A DNA stretch of 5,549 nucleotides from JBBKWJ01 sp037968895. Its GTDB lineage: Bacteria; Actinomycetota; Acidimicrobiia; Acidimicrobiales; SZUA-35. Below the pieces are notes generated by a model. It did not search any database and had not been told where the DNA came from. It saw only the letters and a program-made list of their open reading frames with translations. This document shows positions 5,352 through 5,549 of the stretch, piece by piece. How positions within the stretch are numbered: position 1 is the first letter of the stretch; each line of letters opens with the position of its first letter. The stretch spans positions 1 to 5,549 of the forward strand of contig JBBKWJ010000131.1 of assembly GCA_037968895.1 (NCBI GenBank), in the 5' to 3' direction. A program made the position numbers and the translations under genes.

Positions 5352-5549
5352 GGGGCGACGTGGGTCCAGAACAGCGGGGTGAGACCTCGACGGTCGGCTT
5401 CTATCAATCGGCCGATCCATTCGCTGCGTTGCAGGATTTCTTGGATCATGAGCGTGTTGATGTAGACGAGTGCCGATTGAAGGATGCGCAAACACACGAC
5501 AGAGAGTTGTTGTTCGGCGGGGTTGTTTGATGCAATATCGCCGCCGTTG
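5348..5549 (-). pseudogene. C-terminal part of a Tn3-family transposase, interrupted
   Basis: A - strand frame enters from the window's right edge at 5548. It reads NNPAEQQLS, then CLRILQSALVYINTLMIQEI, then a charged stretch and LTPLFWTHVAPY. This is the extreme C-terminal pattern of Tn3-family (DDE) transposases: an alternating helix with Y-x-NT, then D-x-x-x-L-[ST]-P-L-x-W-x-H-V/I-x-x-[YF]G. The family continues with a Gly and a short D/M/R/L tail. Here the residues after PY (LDITGREITG) no longer fit, and the frame reads on into the recombinase operon up to a stop at 5054-5056 with no family similarity. I infer that an insertion at or near 5343 removed the last 10-20 residues. The catalytic DDE residues lie outside the window, so whether the rest is intact cannot be seen. 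Confidence 0.75.

Noticed and set aside
1..5549. CRISPR array, tRNA or rRNA genes, toxin-antitoxin or defence genes
   Set aside because: I saw no regularly spaced repeats, cloverleaf or rRNA-like sequence. All long coding capacity is accounted for by the lipoprotein, the recombinases and the Tn3 remnant.

Overview
The window looks like a chromosomal or accessory region of a high-GC Gram-positive bacterium (Actinomycetota). Codon use is strongly G/C-ending, and the one non-mobile gene encodes an acidic lipoprotein of an actinobacterial hypothetical type. A marine acidimicrobial (Ilumatobacter-like) host is possible, but that is only an impression from composition and protein style.

Layout. 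Positions 1-304 hold no gene I can identify, only two small hairpins. Positions 305-490 carry what may be the worn-down start of an IS481-type transposase, split over two frames. A secreted lipoprotein gene follows on the + strand (495-1514), with a DUF6174-like first half and an unnamed second half. Positions 1515-1892 are non-coding and lie between converging genes; they contain several hairpins and short ATAAC-containing repeats.

From 5289 back to 1893, on the - strand, runs a compact operon: a possible 40-residue leader peptide, a 378-residue tyrosine recombinase (TnpA-like) and a 713-residue tyrosine recombinase (TnpB-like). The stop of each of the first two genes sits 3 nt before, or overlaps, the start of the next. 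This is the A-B core of Tn554-type or other multi-recombinase transposons. Both enzymes keep the full R-K-H-R-H-Y catalytic set. I see no tnpC, no third recombinase and no cargo.

The - strand from 5549 to about 5348 encodes the C-terminal part of a Tn3-family transposase. It runs in from the window edge and loses family resemblance at the TIR-like motif upstream of the recombinase operon. The simplest reading is that a small two-recombinase transposon (about 3.58 kb, roughly 1765-5343) lies in or directly against an older Tn3-family element. Candidate imperfect terminal inverted repeats (ACATAAC, 9 or 10 nt, AATCAC) occur at both predicted ends, and a TTAT-6 nt-ATAA core-like palindrome lies exactly at the Tn3 junction. 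The recombinase assignments are strong; the exact ends, the leader peptide and the IS481 relic are inference.
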